64,000 nucleotides of DNA from Deltaproteobacteria bacterium (GCA_020444045.1 JAHLLS010000006.1:163215-227214), one strand, 5' to 3'; positions 26,814 through 35,010 are shown, numbered from the stretch's first letter. A program made the numbers and translations. The notes: generated from the sequence alone by a model not told the origin.

Positions 26814-28343
26814 TCACTGTTTTATGCTTTTTTGAACGAGTTCAGCTAAAAATCTTGAAAAGGGCCCTATATTTCCTTTTACGCTAGCGTCTTCCAACGC
26901 CGCCATGTAATCATTGCGGGTTTCAAGCGGAATAACGGTCCATGGATAACCACCACCGGCTAACATAACATTCATCAGGAATCTTCCCATGCGGCCATTT
27001 CCATCGATATACGGATGAATATATACAAAGAAAAAGTGACCTAAAACAACTCTGACAGCAGGTTCTTTTTCATCTTCCAAAAGCGTGAAAAATGCCGGCA
27101 TAAGATCGCGCACCGCTTCATGGCGGGGCGGCACATGCATTGATTTTCGTATATAGACAGGCTGGTTGCGATAGCCGGCAAGATCGGATGCAGTGATGAT
27201 ACCGGCACTTACACTATGGGCAAATAGCGTTCTGTACCAAATTGAGTGATCCTGGCTTACAACGATTCCCGCAGCATTTTCATTTAAAACTTTAGCCAAA
27301 CTTTTCTTCACCGCTTGAAAAGCCTGCCAGTAACCACGAGCCGCTAAAGCATCTGCGTACGCTTTATCTTCGCGGTTTGTTTCCGGGTCCCAGTTCCCTG
27401 AGCGGACACGTTCAATAAGATCATCACTGACGTTATACCCTTCAATCGAAAGTGAATGATAGGCGTCAGTTACATATATATCATCGACCTGTTTAAGATA
27501 TTCATCGGTATTTTGGCGTGATAAGGGTGCTTTTGGAAAGTTTTCAAGGACAACACCGCGCATCTCGGCCCAGTTCATTCGTATCCGGTTGACGTACGGA
27601 GAAAGCGCGCGCTCACTGAAAATGATGGCTGATTTTTCTTCAAAAGGGTCATTCTCTGTAATGCCATATCCGGCAGCTCTCATTGTCGCAATAATGTTTT
27701 CGGCAATCGCATGTTTCCCTATATTTCGGAAAGCGCCTGCGAGCCTTCCGGCGACTGAACTATGTCCACCTTCAAGAAGCTTGTGTAAAATCTCGGAAGC
27801 ATCGGAAATCATGGACAGCGCAGCCCGGGCATCTACCGCGTTGTTTAAATAAAAGCCGGGGGCACATGCAATCAAGGCTGCGGGCAGGGTCATAATCTGC
27901 AATTTTTTTCTGTTTTCGATATCATTCTTGTCCGGCAATTTCAGGCGAACATCCATTATCGAGGTTTCATGAAGAAGGGATGTTGGCTTGTTCCCTCCCT
28001 TTGGGGTGCGAACAAGCAACTGTCCGGGGACATTCCAGTTTCCGCTGTGAATGCGCAACGATTGTTCCGGGGAAAGGCACCAATTATTACCAAACCTTGA
28101 TTTAAGGTAATCGGCACAAAATCCCCAAAATGAGGCATACCAGGCTGTGCTCTCTCCGGTTGGTTCGTCAGGGTGGACCGGAATATACCACCCCTTCATT
28201 ACCTCTTTGATGAATCCGTTTTTAACCAGACGTTCCCGGTGGGTGCGTGTCATATTTTTTGAATGAATGGCAACAATGCCCTCGTCCCGAAGCTTTTTCA
28301 GAACAACGAGAGATTGTGCAAGTTTATCTTGTGGTGTTGCCAT
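26814..28343 (-). CDS. Class II Fic-domain protein with N-terminal AbiEi-like region
   Basis: 509 aa. Residues ~1-230 resemble the wHTH-plus-C-terminal layout of AbiEi/type IV antitoxin-like proteins (KLRDEGIVAIHSKNMTRTHRERLVKNG). An inhibitory helix (SLSIEG, near residue 297) precedes the FIC core, and the catalytic motif HPYIDGNGRMGR lies near residue 441. The inhibitory motif N-terminal to the core makes it class II. Fic enzymes usually transfer AMP to a protein target; here a fused DNA-binding region suggests self-regulation. Four phased 12-mer repeats lie immediately upstream (28379-28462). Confidence 0.85.
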   Translation of the reverse strand: MATPQDKLAQSLVVLKKLRDEGIVAIHSKNMTRTHRERLVKNGFIKEVMKGWYIPVHPDEPTGESTAWYASFWGFCADYLKSRFGNNWCLSPEQSLRIHSGNWNVPGQLLVRTPKGGNKPTSLLHETSIMDVRLKLPDKNDIENRKKLQIMTLPAALIACAPGFYLNNAVDARAALSMISDASEILHKLLEGGHSSVAGRLAGAFRNIGKHAIAENIIATMRAAGYGITENDPFEEKSAIIFSERALSPYVNRIRMNWAEMRGVVLENFPKAPLSRQNTDEYLKQVDDIYVTDAYHSLSIEGYNVSDDLIERVRSGNWDPETNREDKAYADALAARGYWQAFQAVKKSLAKVLNENAAGIVVSQDHSIWYRTLFAHSVSAGIITASDLAGYRNQPVYIRKSMHVPPRHEAVRDLMPAFFTLLEDEKEPAVRVVLGHFFFVYIHPYIDGNGRMGRFLMNVMLAGGGYPWTVIPLETRNDYMAALEDASVKGNIGPFSRFLAELVQKSIKQ

Positions 28344-28378
28344 TTTGTACCTTTACATTGATGGATACGTGTTGGAAA

Positions 28379-28462
28379 TTTTAGGTTATTAAGCTCTATT
28401 ATTTTTAGGTTATTATGTCAATTTAATTTTAGGTTATTAAGCTCTTCTATTTTTAGGTTGTT
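28379..28462. repeat. Four 12-mer repeats at exact 24-bp spacing upstream of fic
   Basis: TTTTAGGTTATT occurs at 28379, 28403 and 28427, and with one change (TTTTAGGTTGTT) at 28451. The steps are exactly 24 bp. Copies 1 and 3 share the extended form TTTTAGGTTATTAAGCTCT. They lie 36-119 bp upstream of the fic start, so they look like a multi-site operator, probably for the fic N-terminal DNA-binding region. Confidence 0.75.
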
Positions 28463-28548
28463 GTGTTGCAGTCAATGCTCCCGGACGTTTTTTAACCTTC
28501 GTTCCGTTGTTCGGTGTTCATCTGTGTCCCATGCGCCCTTCATGGCAC

Positions 28549-28690
28549 AAAAAAGACAGGGCCTCAAAAAGGCTCTGCCGACGTGTCCGTTTCAGGATCT
28601 ACTATTTTTAGGCGACTCAGGTCAGCTCAGTTGGGTATGGTATCTGTTGCCTTTGGTATCGGCACCTCTCTTTCCTGATCCCGCCCATTA
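28549..28690 (-). repeat. 3'-UTR repeat element, copy 1 (with degenerate terminator)
   Basis: On the minus strand it reads from a gene-end-like segment ATGGGCGGGATCA, through the core ACCAAAGGCAACAGATACC and CCAACTGAGCTGACCT, to a hairpin (GGCAGAGCC / GGCCCTGTC) with TTTTTT. The same core follows two peptide operons at 34.2 and 37.3 kb. Here no intact peptide gene is left upstream; the segment entering it aligns with the end of the 41-aa ORF at 37704-37829, so it may be a decayed copy of that gene's 3' end. Confidence 0.65.
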
Positions 28691-28863
28691 AATATCCTCG
28701 GCAGATAGCTTCGCATTTTTCAGTAGCACCCAAACGCAACTTTGTGCTAAAGATCATCCTTACCCAACCTGATTAACGACCCTGCCATATTTTTGGCTCA
28801 AGATAGTTTGTCGATCTATAACCCTTTATCCGACCGTGGCTGCCAAAAATGGGAATGAAGTTC

Positions 28864-29121
28864 ATGGCAAAATCCACAAATGTCAGATACCGGACGCTCT
28901 CGAAAGCCCTGACGATTATCGACCCGCAAGGCGCGTTGATGCCGGGCACCAAGGAGCACAATCGGGTTACGGAAATGATCCTATCTTGGATGGCGGAAAT
29001 GGAACCAGACGAAGTGCTTCGCATGTCTCATGACAAGCAGGGCATTTTATACATAGAGGGGCACCCTTGGCTAAGAAACTGGAAAGAAAAATCGAAGACG
29101 ACACGCTCTCCAAAGCCCTAA
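28864..29121 (+). CDS. Small protein of a repeated 'SKAL-IDP' family, copy 1
   Basis: 85 aa; ATGs at 28849 and 28858 are alternatives. The family core reads TLSKALTIIDPQGALMPGT, then an amphipathic helix with conserved Trp (VTEMILSWMAEM), then DEVLRMSHD. It overlaps the next copy, which starts within its last codons, and its C-terminus is longer and Lys-rich. Two more relatives lie near 37.5 and 38.1 kb. There is no signal peptide or membrane span. Family not recognised. Confidence 0.6.
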   Translation: MAKSTNVRYRTLSKALTIIDPQGALMPGTKEHNRVTEMILSWMAEMEPDEVLRMSHDKQGILYIEGHPWLRNWKEKSKTTRSPKP

Positions 29122-29282
29122 AAGTAATTGATCCCTCCGGCACCTTGGTGCCGGGCACCAGACAGCACAATCGAATCAGTTCATTGATACGGGAATGGAT
29201 CGACCAGTGCGGTCCAGAATATGCGCTTTGTATGGCAAAGGATGGTTCTGAGCATCTGGACCGATGGCGGAAGTTTCTTTGA
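29067..29282 (+). CDS. Small protein of the 'SKAL-IDP' family, copy 2
   Basis: 71 aa beginning with TTG, preceded by GAGGGG at the right spacing. The core is DTLSKALKVIDPSGTLVPGT, followed by RISSLIREWIDQCGPEY, then ALCMAKDG and EHLDRW. It overlaps copy 1 by 55 bp in another frame, which suggests tandem duplication with slippage rather than a fixed operon. It is the best-conserved member with the copy at 37461-37670. Likely a small alpha-helical cytoplasmic protein; function unknown. Confidence 0.62.
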   Translation: MAKKLERKIEDDTLSKALKVIDPSGTLVPGTRQHNRISSLIREWIDQCGPEYALCMAKDGSEHLDRWRKFL

Positions 29283-29527
29283 GGTAGGCTGCATATCCCA
29301 TCCCCTGTGGCGTTTTGCCCCTGATATTAGAAACTTTAGCGCCCTTCACTCCGTGCGGACACCAATTGTTTTGGACACGGATGAACCCCGATAACCACAG
29401 ATAGCGCATCTGGTTTTCCGTATTTTCCTGCTGAAAATTCAGAAAACAACCTGCATCGGTCTTTGGTCAATAAAAATATGGGTTTGCCCTTCTTTGCGGG
29501 CTTTGCGGCGTTGCGTGATATACAGAT

Positions 29528-30073
29528 TTATCCTTCCCGAGGATACACACGAAGTTTTCCGTTCAGCCGTTTCGACAGGAACGGGCTCGCATCCCCCAAT
29601 TCATTCAAAATCAATTTCCCCTCCTCCCGATAGCGCTCAACCTTTTCAGAATCCCAATGAGCAGGCGGCGGCTGGAGATTTGTGATGCGGTCAGCCAGCT
29701 TGACGATCCAGATCTCCCTGGGTTGTTGTTTGATCCGCGCCAGGCTGTCGGCCATTTTTTCCTGCTTGGATTTGAGGATGTTTTTCTTGGACAAAGCCAG
29801 GACGCCTTCGACCACTTTGGGCCCGAACTCCTTTTCAAGATCCTCACGGGTTGCTTCGGTATCCTCGATCACGTCGTGGAGCAGCGCGCACTGGACGGCC
29901 AAGTCGCCGTTAAGATTGTCTTCATGCGTCAGAGCCGCGATGACCTCCATGGTCACCATGGTGACGTGAACCACATAAGGCAGGTCCGAACCCGGCACGG
30001 TCTGGCCGTTGTGGGCCTTGGCCGCGTACTTCAGGGACCGTATGTATTTTTCCCGGCTCCAGATGCTGGCCAT
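29528..30073 (-). CDS. HD-domain hydrolase, SpoT/MESH1-like
   Basis: 181 aa from the ATG at 30073, with GAGGAAG 9 nt upstream; the longer frame to 30124 is less likely. The domain shows the RelA/SpoT HD hydrolase pattern: KAHNGQTVPGSDLPYVVHV, LLHDVIEDTEATREDL (the HD pair), and WIVKLADRITNL. It has no synthetase or ACT/TGS domain, so it is a stand-alone small hydrolase that may act on (p)ppGpp or NADPH-like substrates. It lies downstream of the truncated nucleotidyltransferase on the same strand. Confidence 0.85.
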   Translation of the reverse strand: MASIWSREKYIRSLKYAAKAHNGQTVPGSDLPYVVHVTMVTMEVIAALTHEDNLNGDLAVQCALLHDVIEDTEATREDLEKEFGPKVVEGVLALSKKNILKSKQEKMADSLARIKQQPREIWIVKLADRITNLQPPPAHWDSEKVERYREEGKLILNELGDASPFLSKRLNGKLRVYPREG

Positions 30074-30140
30074 GATGTCAACTTCCTCAGACCAATTGGG
30101 ACGCGGATAAACGCAGGTCGGCAATGATTTTTACCGCACG

Positions 30141-30335
30141 CTATTCGACTTTGTCTATCTGCTCACCAGCTAAAGAGCTTAACAGCTTAACCCGCAGGGG
30201 CGGTGCCGCAGGATCGGTCAATAACAACCCGGCAGCACACCCTCCCAGGAAAACCACTTCATCAATAAGCGGCCCGAGACGTTCAACCGCTGCCTCGAGC
30301 AGCACGATGTTGGGGTTTTTAGGTATCGGCATCAT
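30141..30335 (-). pseudogene. Truncated nucleotidyltransferase-like gene
   Basis: 64 aa; starts inside the end of the upstream HTH gene (17-bp overlap). It begins IVLLEAAVERLGPLIDEVVFLGGCAAGLL followed by LTDPAAPPLR, as in nucleotidyltransferases of the AbiEii/MNT-like kind, where a catalytic D-x-D should follow soon after. Instead it diverges into an unrelated tail (VKLLSSLAGEQIDKVE) and stops. The catalytic residues are therefore missing and the gene looks cut by a deletion just before the HD gene. Confidence 0.6.
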
Positions 30336-30846
30336 GCTTTAATTTTTTTTTGATTTCCCGGCAGGCTATTTCCCGCTCATGTGCCCGGCCGCCACGGATC
30401 GCATCGACCAGTGTCAAAAGCGCATATAGTTTGGCGTCTTGACGGGCCGCTTGCGGAACGGATTTGTATAACGGTGTAAAAGCCTGCCCCCGGACCTCAC
30501 CATCCGGATCCGGCCAGACCGGCGGCAGATCGTCAGAGGCCTGAAGAAGGGGAGCTAATACAGGGCCGGCATAACCGGTCGGCATCCCGCGGGTAACCTC
30601 GCCCAGTTCGGGAACGAAAACATAAGATATGCCGTGAGCGAGAAACTCTTCCAGGTTACGTGCGTTGGGGATAACACGATCCTGCTTCATGGAAGCCAAC
30701 CGTGCTTTGACGGCACGTTTCACGCCGGCGTGGACTTCGGACGGACTCATCCACAAGGCACCTGCCATGCGGCTGTAGGACCAGGGCGCCTCGCCAATGG
30801 CAACCAGCTTCAGCAAGATATAAACGTCTTGGGGCTTGAGTATCAA
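30319..30846 (-). CDS. wHTH-like partner protein of a nucleotidyltransferase pair
   Basis: 175 aa. The N-terminal half has a winged-helix look (DVYILLKLVAIGEAPWSYSR, ALWMSPSEVHAGVKRAVKA). The remainder is helical with a conserved-looking segment (GISYVFVPELGEVTRGMPTG). A GGGGGG ribosome-like run precedes the start and a perfect 22-bp palindrome lies 15 bp upstream, as in autoregulated two-gene modules. The partner downstream is truncated, so the pair is probably no longer functional as a toxin-antitoxin system, but this ORF is intact. Type of module not certain. Confidence 0.65.
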   Translation of the reverse strand: MILKPQDVYILLKLVAIGEAPWSYSRMAGALWMSPSEVHAGVKRAVKARLASMKQDRVIPNARNLEEFLAHGISYVFVPELGEVTRGMPTGYAGPVLAPLLQASDDLPPVWPDPDGEVRGQAFTPLYKSVPQAARQDAKLYALLTLVDAIRGGRAHEREIACREIKKKLKHDADT

Positions 30847-30860
30847 GGTGCCCCCCCCTA

Positions 30861-30882
30861 TTCTTTATTCGCGAATAAAGAA
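30861..30882. promoter_or_regulatory. Perfect 22-bp palindrome, candidate operator
   Basis: TTCTTTATTCG followed directly by its reverse complement, centred at 30871/30872, 15 bp upstream of the wHTH gene. A minus-strand TTGACA lies at 30907-30902. A long perfect palindrome here suggests an operator for a dimeric repressor, most simply the wHTH product. Confidence 0.6.
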
Positions 30883-31170
30883 TGACTTATATCGACTTCA
30901 TTGTCAAGCATCTTCGCATTAAGAAACGATGCAAGGAGCCTCAATCCTTGACTATTCAGCTCACACCAAGAAAGGCCAAAAACAAATATGTCAATTTCTG
31001 GCCTTGATTAATCCAGGGATTGAAACGTTCGACAGTGGCCTGAGGCCAAGTCACCCATTGGTATTATCCCTTTTGGCGTGATTAGGGGCTTTGCGTGAGG
31101 CACGTGGTTTTCCTTTTATGCGTTGCATGTGCTGCGGCGTGGCATGGAATAACATGCTATGAAAGAATTT
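30883..31170. other. Intergenic region between wHTH gene and sensor kinase
   Basis: 288 bp, AT-rich, with short inverted repeats (AAGGCCA...TGGCCTT near 30973-31006 and TGGCCTGAGGCCA near 31037). No convincing gene or strong terminator. A possible 25-aa basic minus ORF at about 31060-31120 has no ribosome site and was not annotated. Confidence 0.35.
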
Positions 31171-33798
31171 CTATTTTTCCAGTTCCTGCTTGACCGCGAG
31201 CCCCAATCTTTCCAACGTGACCGGTTTCTTGAGAAAGTGGCCGGCACCCAGCCGCTGGGCTTCCAGCACATCTTCCGTCTCGGCGAATCCGCTGATGATG
31301 ATGGCCTTTTGCCGGGGATGGATGTGGACGATCTGCTCGTAGGTCTCCCGGCCGTTCATGCCCGGGTCCATGATCATATCGAGCAGCACCAGATCCACCG
31401 TGTGGCTTTGCAGATAGAAAACGGCGTCCTCGCCGCTGGAAACGGCCTGCGGTCGATAGCCGAGAACCTCCAGCATCCGGCAGGAAATATCGCGCTGACT
31501 TGCTTCATCGTCGACCACCAGGATTTTCTGACCGCGGCCTTTATAGTCCATCGTTGCGGCGGGAAGGTCCTTGGACGGCATTGCCTCCCGCGTGGCCGGG
31601 AAATACAGCTCGAAGGTGGTGCCCTTAACGCTGGTCAGCACGTCGATGTAACCTTTGTGGTCCATCAGGATATTCCAGACGACAGCCAGCCCCAGACCGG
31701 TGCCGCTGCGGCCCATGACCTTTTTGGTATAGAAGGGTTCGAATATCCGCTTGAGGTCGTCCGGGGAAATGCCCAAGCCGTCGTCCGACACGGACAGGAC
31801 CACATATTCACCGACGGCGACATCGTCATAGCCCCTGAGAGGACGATCCAGATAGCGGTTCGTGGTCGAGAGGGTAACCCGGCCGCGGCCATCGATGGAC
31901 TCGACGGCGTTGGACACAAGGTTCATAACCGCCTTGCCGATGTGGACTGGCGAGCCGCTGATGTTCAGGAGATCGGCCGCCAGATCGGTCCTGACGGCCA
32001 CGTCGGGAGAATGCCATTTGATGTGATCGAACTCAGGGGAATGGAGATAGGTTTCGACCAGGTCGTTGATGTTCAGCGGCTGCCGGGGCATGGCGACACC
32101 CCTTGCCACCGTCAGGAGGTCCTGAACGATGTCGACCGCCCGCTTGCCGGACTCCTGGATAGTCTCAATAGGCTTGCGCAATTTGCTGTCGGGGGGCAAG
32201 TCCAGCAAGAGCAGTTCCGGGTAGCTCACGATACCGGAGAGGACATTGTTCAAATCGTGGGCCACACCACCCGCCAGAAGCCCCAGAGACTCCATTTTTT
32301 TCGACCGGGCGAGTTTTTCTTCACTCTCCCTCAGAGTCTCAGCCGCCTGCCGGCGTTCGGTGATATCTCTGGCGATGCCGAGCACGATCTGTTTGTCGCC
32401 GATCTCGATCGGAATCGTACTGATCTCCACGATGGCCTGGCTGCCGCCTCTCCTCTTAAGTGTGAACTCGTCCGGTCCGGTCGCCTTGCCCCCTAAATTA
32501 ACAGTCAATCGTTCGATGGCTTTGGGCAGTTCTTCTTCAGGAAGCAAATCGAGTTGAAGGAAACTCCGGCCGATCAGGTCCTTTCGTCGATAGCCGATCA
32601 GTTCCTCGGCTTTTTTATTGCCGTCAAGTAAGCGGCCTTCCGAATCGCTCAAAAAAAAGGCTTCCGGGGCATATTCAAAAAGTCGCCTGAATCGATCTTC
32701 GCTCTCCTCTATCGTTTGCTGGTTCCGGGCCAGAGTTGCGGCCATGTCATGGAAGGCCTTGTTCAGGGCAAGAAACTCCTTGGGAGCCGCCGTAAGCGTG
32801 CTGCGGGCCTCGAGATCCCCCCGCGCATATCGACGGGAGAGTTCCACCAGGCTTTCAATGGGGGAGATCAGGGTTTTCTTCGCGATGAGCATGGTAATAA
32901 AAAAGGCCAGCACTGCCGCGGCAACCAGCAGCAGCAGGTTGCGCCTCAAGTGGGCGTTGGCCGGCGCCAGGACATGGGCCTCGGGGATGCCGGTCCACAC
33001 ATACATGTAAGGGGGGGCTTCGGGTTCGAAACGAACCGGCTCGAAGGCAAATATGCGCCGAACCCCGTCGGAGCCACGGCCCGAAAAGATGCCCGGTTTA
33101 CCGGCCAGGTGGGCCTTTTCCCAGGAACTCTTTTTTATCGGTTGGCCGATGGCATTGGTGCCTTTAAGCGGTGGGTAATAAAAAAGACGAATCCCCTGGT
33201 GATCCGTCACGGCAACAAAGGATTTTTCCGGCAGATTGGAAACATCGTAAAAGTTGGCGAAATCAGCCAGCCGGATGGCCGCCGTCAGCACCCCCCGGAG
33301 TTGTTTGTCCGGGTCGTAGACCGGATGCGCGAACGCAAAGGCCGGTGTCCCCGAGCCGGTCCGGGACATGATGTATTCGCCCACGGAAAAAACTTCCCCT
33401 TCCATTGCCGCGCGCACATGTTTACGGTCGGCGAGATCGATGATCCTCAGGGATCTGCCGGCGACCTGCACGATGCCGTGCCGATCCGTCAGGGCGATAT
33501 TGAGGTAATCGGGGTGCTGTTCGAGCATCGCCCCCAAAATCTGCCGACACTGCTCCCGCTCCATGCGCTGGACCTGCGGCAGGAGCGCCAGGGTTGCCAG
33601 CATCTGCCGGACGGAGCGGCTGAATTCCTGCTGGGATTCCGCCATGGCATGGGTCAGCAGCAGGGTATTCTGCCGGGCACCTTCGATAGAGCGCCGGCGC
33701 TCCTCCAGCCCGGAGTACAGGATGATCGCCAGGGCCGGCATAATGGCCAGCAATACGATGACTAATAAATTGTTGCGGATGGAATGCAATCGAAACAT
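31171..33798 (-). CDS. Hybrid sensor histidine kinase (CACHE-HAMP-PAS-HisKA-HATPase-REC)
   Basis: About 875 aa from the ATG at 33798 (33813 is an alternative). An N-terminal TM (NNLLVIVLLAIMPALAIIL) is followed by a dCACHE-type periplasmic sensor (~40-275), a second TM (~280-300), HAMP, and PAS (FEYAPEAFFLSDSEGRLL). HisKA holds the phospho-His in GGVAHDLNNVLSG (near 512). HATPase has N and G boxes (NLVSNAVES, DDGLGIS, GTGLGL). A C-terminal receiver has LVVDDE and phospho-Asp in LVLLDMIMDP (near 803). It senses an extracellular small ligand. No response regulator gene is adjacent. Its GC-rich composition contrasts with the flanking AT-rich DNA. Confidence 0.9.
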   Translation of the reverse strand: MFRLHSIRNNLLVIVLLAIMPALAIILYSGLEERRRSIEGARQNTLLLTHAMAESQQEFSRSVRQMLATLALLPQVQRMEREQCRQILGAMLEQHPDYLNIALTDRHGIVQVAGRSLRIIDLADRKHVRAAMEGEVFSVGEYIMSRTGSGTPAFAFAHPVYDPDKQLRGVLTAAIRLADFANFYDVSNLPEKSFVAVTDHQGIRLFYYPPLKGTNAIGQPIKKSSWEKAHLAGKPGIFSGRGSDGVRRIFAFEPVRFEPEAPPYMYVWTGIPEAHVLAPANAHLRRNLLLLVAAAVLAFFITMLIAKKTLISPIESLVELSRRYARGDLEARSTLTAAPKEFLALNKAFHDMAATLARNQQTIEESEDRFRRLFEYAPEAFFLSDSEGRLLDGNKKAEELIGYRRKDLIGRSFLQLDLLPEEELPKAIERLTVNLGGKATGPDEFTLKRRGGSQAIVEISTIPIEIGDKQIVLGIARDITERRQAAETLRESEEKLARSKKMESLGLLAGGVAHDLNNVLSGIVSYPELLLLDLPPDSKLRKPIETIQESGKRAVDIVQDLLTVARGVAMPRQPLNINDLVETYLHSPEFDHIKWHSPDVAVRTDLAADLLNISGSPVHIGKAVMNLVSNAVESIDGRGRVTLSTTNRYLDRPLRGYDDVAVGEYVVLSVSDDGLGISPDDLKRIFEPFYTKKVMGRSGTGLGLAVVWNILMDHKGYIDVLTSVKGTTFELYFPATREAMPSKDLPAATMDYKGRGQKILVVDDEASQRDISCRMLEVLGYRPQAVSSGEDAVFYLQSHTVDLVLLDMIMDPGMNGRETYEQIVHIHPRQKAIIISGFAETEDVLEAQRLGAGHFLKKPVTLERLGLAVKQELEK

Positions 33799-33880
33799 GT
33801 TGATCCCACACATCTAACTAACTGGGGGTCAGGTCTACACTCTTGACATTCCGGACCCAACAAGGTGCTATTCATTATTT

Positions 33881-34021
33881 TTACGCGCCCAACGCCGCTT
33901 GGTATATACTCTGGATACGCTTGGCATCTTCAATCGTCAAGTCCGGATATTGCTCGTAGGCTTCGGCCGTGTATCTCGGGGCCTTGATATATTTTTCAGA
34001 CGCCAGGTGCAGGGCATAACG
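33881..34021 (-). pseudogene. Possible C-terminal remnant of a small gene
   Basis: A 46-codon stretch on the minus strand, open from a stop at 34022-34024 to a TAA at 33881-33883, with protein-like sequence (SEKYIKAPRYTAEAYEQYP, then DLTIEDAKRIQSIYQAAL). It lacks a start and a ribosome site. It may be the tail of a broken gene at the edge of the accessory region. Low confidence. Confidence 0.3.
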
Positions 34022-34169
34022 TCAACTGCCATGAGTGGGACACGGATGCGGTCCCCAATATGCGATAGGTATGGCACAGATAGGAGCAAAAACACCTGGA
34101 CCGCTGGACGACGTATCCTTGAGATAAGCGTCCTGCCGCCCCTTGTATACACCCCACGATCCAAAGCAC

Positions 34170-34306
34170 AAAAAAAGGCAGAGCCTCAAAGAGGCTCTGC
34201 CGCTTTCATCCTGCTGTCAGTATCTACTTTATTTCCACAAGGCGACTCAGGTCAGTTCAGTGGGGTATTAGATTGGTTGCCTTGGTATTGAAGCTCTGCC
34301 GTTTTC
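34170..34306 (-). terminator. 3'-UTR repeat element, copy 2, with terminator of peptide operon 1
   Basis: Begins next to the stop of the hydrophobic peptide gene. It contains AACGGCAGAGCTTCAATACC, the shared core with CCACTGAACTGACCT, and ends in a perfect 11-bp hairpin (GGCAGAGCCTC / GAGGCTCTGCC, loop of 3, 34177-34201) followed on the minus strand by TTTTTTT. It is clearly an intrinsic terminator; the preceding ~100 bp are conserved with the copies at 28.6 and 37.3 kb. Confidence 0.8.
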
Positions 34307-34399
34307 TTAAACCTTGCAGGTCGCATACGTGTTAACTTTTGCTACACAGCTGTTGATGTAGTACCCAAGGATCGCTATGGTCAATATGGTTCCTATCAT
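34307..34399 (-). CDS. Hydrophobic peptide B, operon 1 (30 aa)
   Basis: GGGAGGTG lies 4-6 nt before the ATG. The peptide opens MIGTILTIAILGYYINSC and ends TYATCKV. It has one predicted membrane helix and two Cys (18 and 28). A 28-residue relative with the same opening, except Ala for Ile at position 5, is at 37179-37265. It is the second gene after peptide A in both operons. Small hydrophobic peptides like this can be type I toxins, membrane-associated regulators or components of a secreted-peptide system; which applies is unknown. The conservation of frame and ribosome site supports a real gene. Confidence 0.72.
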   Translation of the reverse strand: MIGTILTIAILGYYINSCVAKVNTYATCKV

Positions 34400-34416
34400 G
34401 GTCACCTCCCGCCGGG

Positions 34417-34551
34417 TTAGCCTGCTACGTCGATTCCCAAGTCACATCCCAGATGGGGATCCGGTTTCTCACATTCGTGGTTAGGAGCACGAGTATCAAC
34501 ATGGCCTTCGTTGTCGTCTTTTGTATAGTCGTCAGTTCGTGTATTTTCCAT
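34417..34551 (-). CDS. Acidic Cys-containing peptide A, operon 1 (44 aa)
   Basis: GAGGAG precedes the ATG. The motif string DDYTKDDNEGHVDTR is followed by a Cys (C27) and CEKPDP, then LGCD and the invariant end GIDVAG, with two conserved Cys in all. Two paralogues occur at 36828-36962 and 37026-37160 with the same length and ends. The KDDNEGHVDTR stretch resembles an EF-hand calcium loop with a Lys in place of the first Asp. It has no signal peptide. The gene is followed 17 bp later by peptide B. Function unknown; not a family I know. Confidence 0.75.
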   Translation of the reverse strand: MENTRTDDYTKDDNEGHVDTRAPNHECEKPDPHLGCDLGIDVAG

Positions 34552-34676
34552 GGTGGTTCTCCTCGTAGGTTGCTTGGTTGTTGGTTGCTTCTTTTCTTAC
34601 ACAATAAGTTAGCCATGGAATGAGATCTGGCAACAAGAGAGGAGTTGGGGCTTTTAAATAGGCAAAAACTATTATA
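34552..34676 (-). promoter_or_regulatory. Conserved leader and promoter of peptide operon 1
   Basis: On the minus strand it has TATAAT (34676-34671), then AATAGTTTTTGCCTAT, and TTGCCAGATCTCATTCC followed by TGGCTAACTT. The same blocks occur in order upstream of operon 2 (36702-36827). No clear -35 is seen. A short ORF (MANLL...) runs through the leader in both copies but ends differently, so I read this as untranslated leader. A regulatory RNA structure is possible. Confidence 0.6.
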
Positions 34677-35010
34677 ATGGATTCTCAGGCCGTGGTACTA
34701 TCGAAACAAAAAGCTATTGGCCACATAGTGCCGTTGATTAACACAACCGCACGGAAAAACGATAGGAACGGATTGATTCCCTTTCTCAAACCCTTAGTCA
34801 TACTAAAGGTTTGAAACGATCAGAAAAACTCCCAGAATATTGCTTCCCCCTGCTGGCACAATGCCGCTATCCCTTGTCATTGATAGTCCCATCTGTGATT
34901 GGGAGATACTGAGAAAATATTCCAGGATAGTTTCACATATAAATCATACAAAGACATATCACCATCCCACCACATACTATCTCGCACAGAAACTTTTTGA
35001 TTTCCCCTGA
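34677..35010. other. AT-rich intergenic region upstream of SRAP remnant
   Basis: 334 bp. No confident gene. A 38-aa minus-strand ORF (34685-34801) lacks a ribosome site. The SRAP N-terminus, if ever present, should have lain here or just beyond and is not recognisable. Confidence 0.35.

Noticed and set aside
28379..28462. Possible short CRISPR array (regular 24-bp steps)
   Set aside because: The repeat unit is only 12 bp with 12-bp spacers that are partly similar to each other, and no cas genes are near. It fits an operator better.
31060..31130. Short basic minus-strand ORF after the histidine kinase region
   Set aside because: About 25 codons, no ribosome site, no relative in the window.
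31159..32496. 445-codon plus-strand ORF
   Set aside because: It is the antisense shadow of the hybrid histidine kinase, whose domains are unambiguous.
34552..34616. Leader ORF starting MANLL upstream of peptide A1
   Set aside because: The DNA is conserved with operon 2, but the frames end differently and several codons change non-synonymously, so the conservation looks like leader rather than peptide.
34685..34801. 38-aa minus-strand ORF upstream of peptide operon 1
   Set aside because: No ribosome site, no conservation with operon 2, and it runs into the promoter region.
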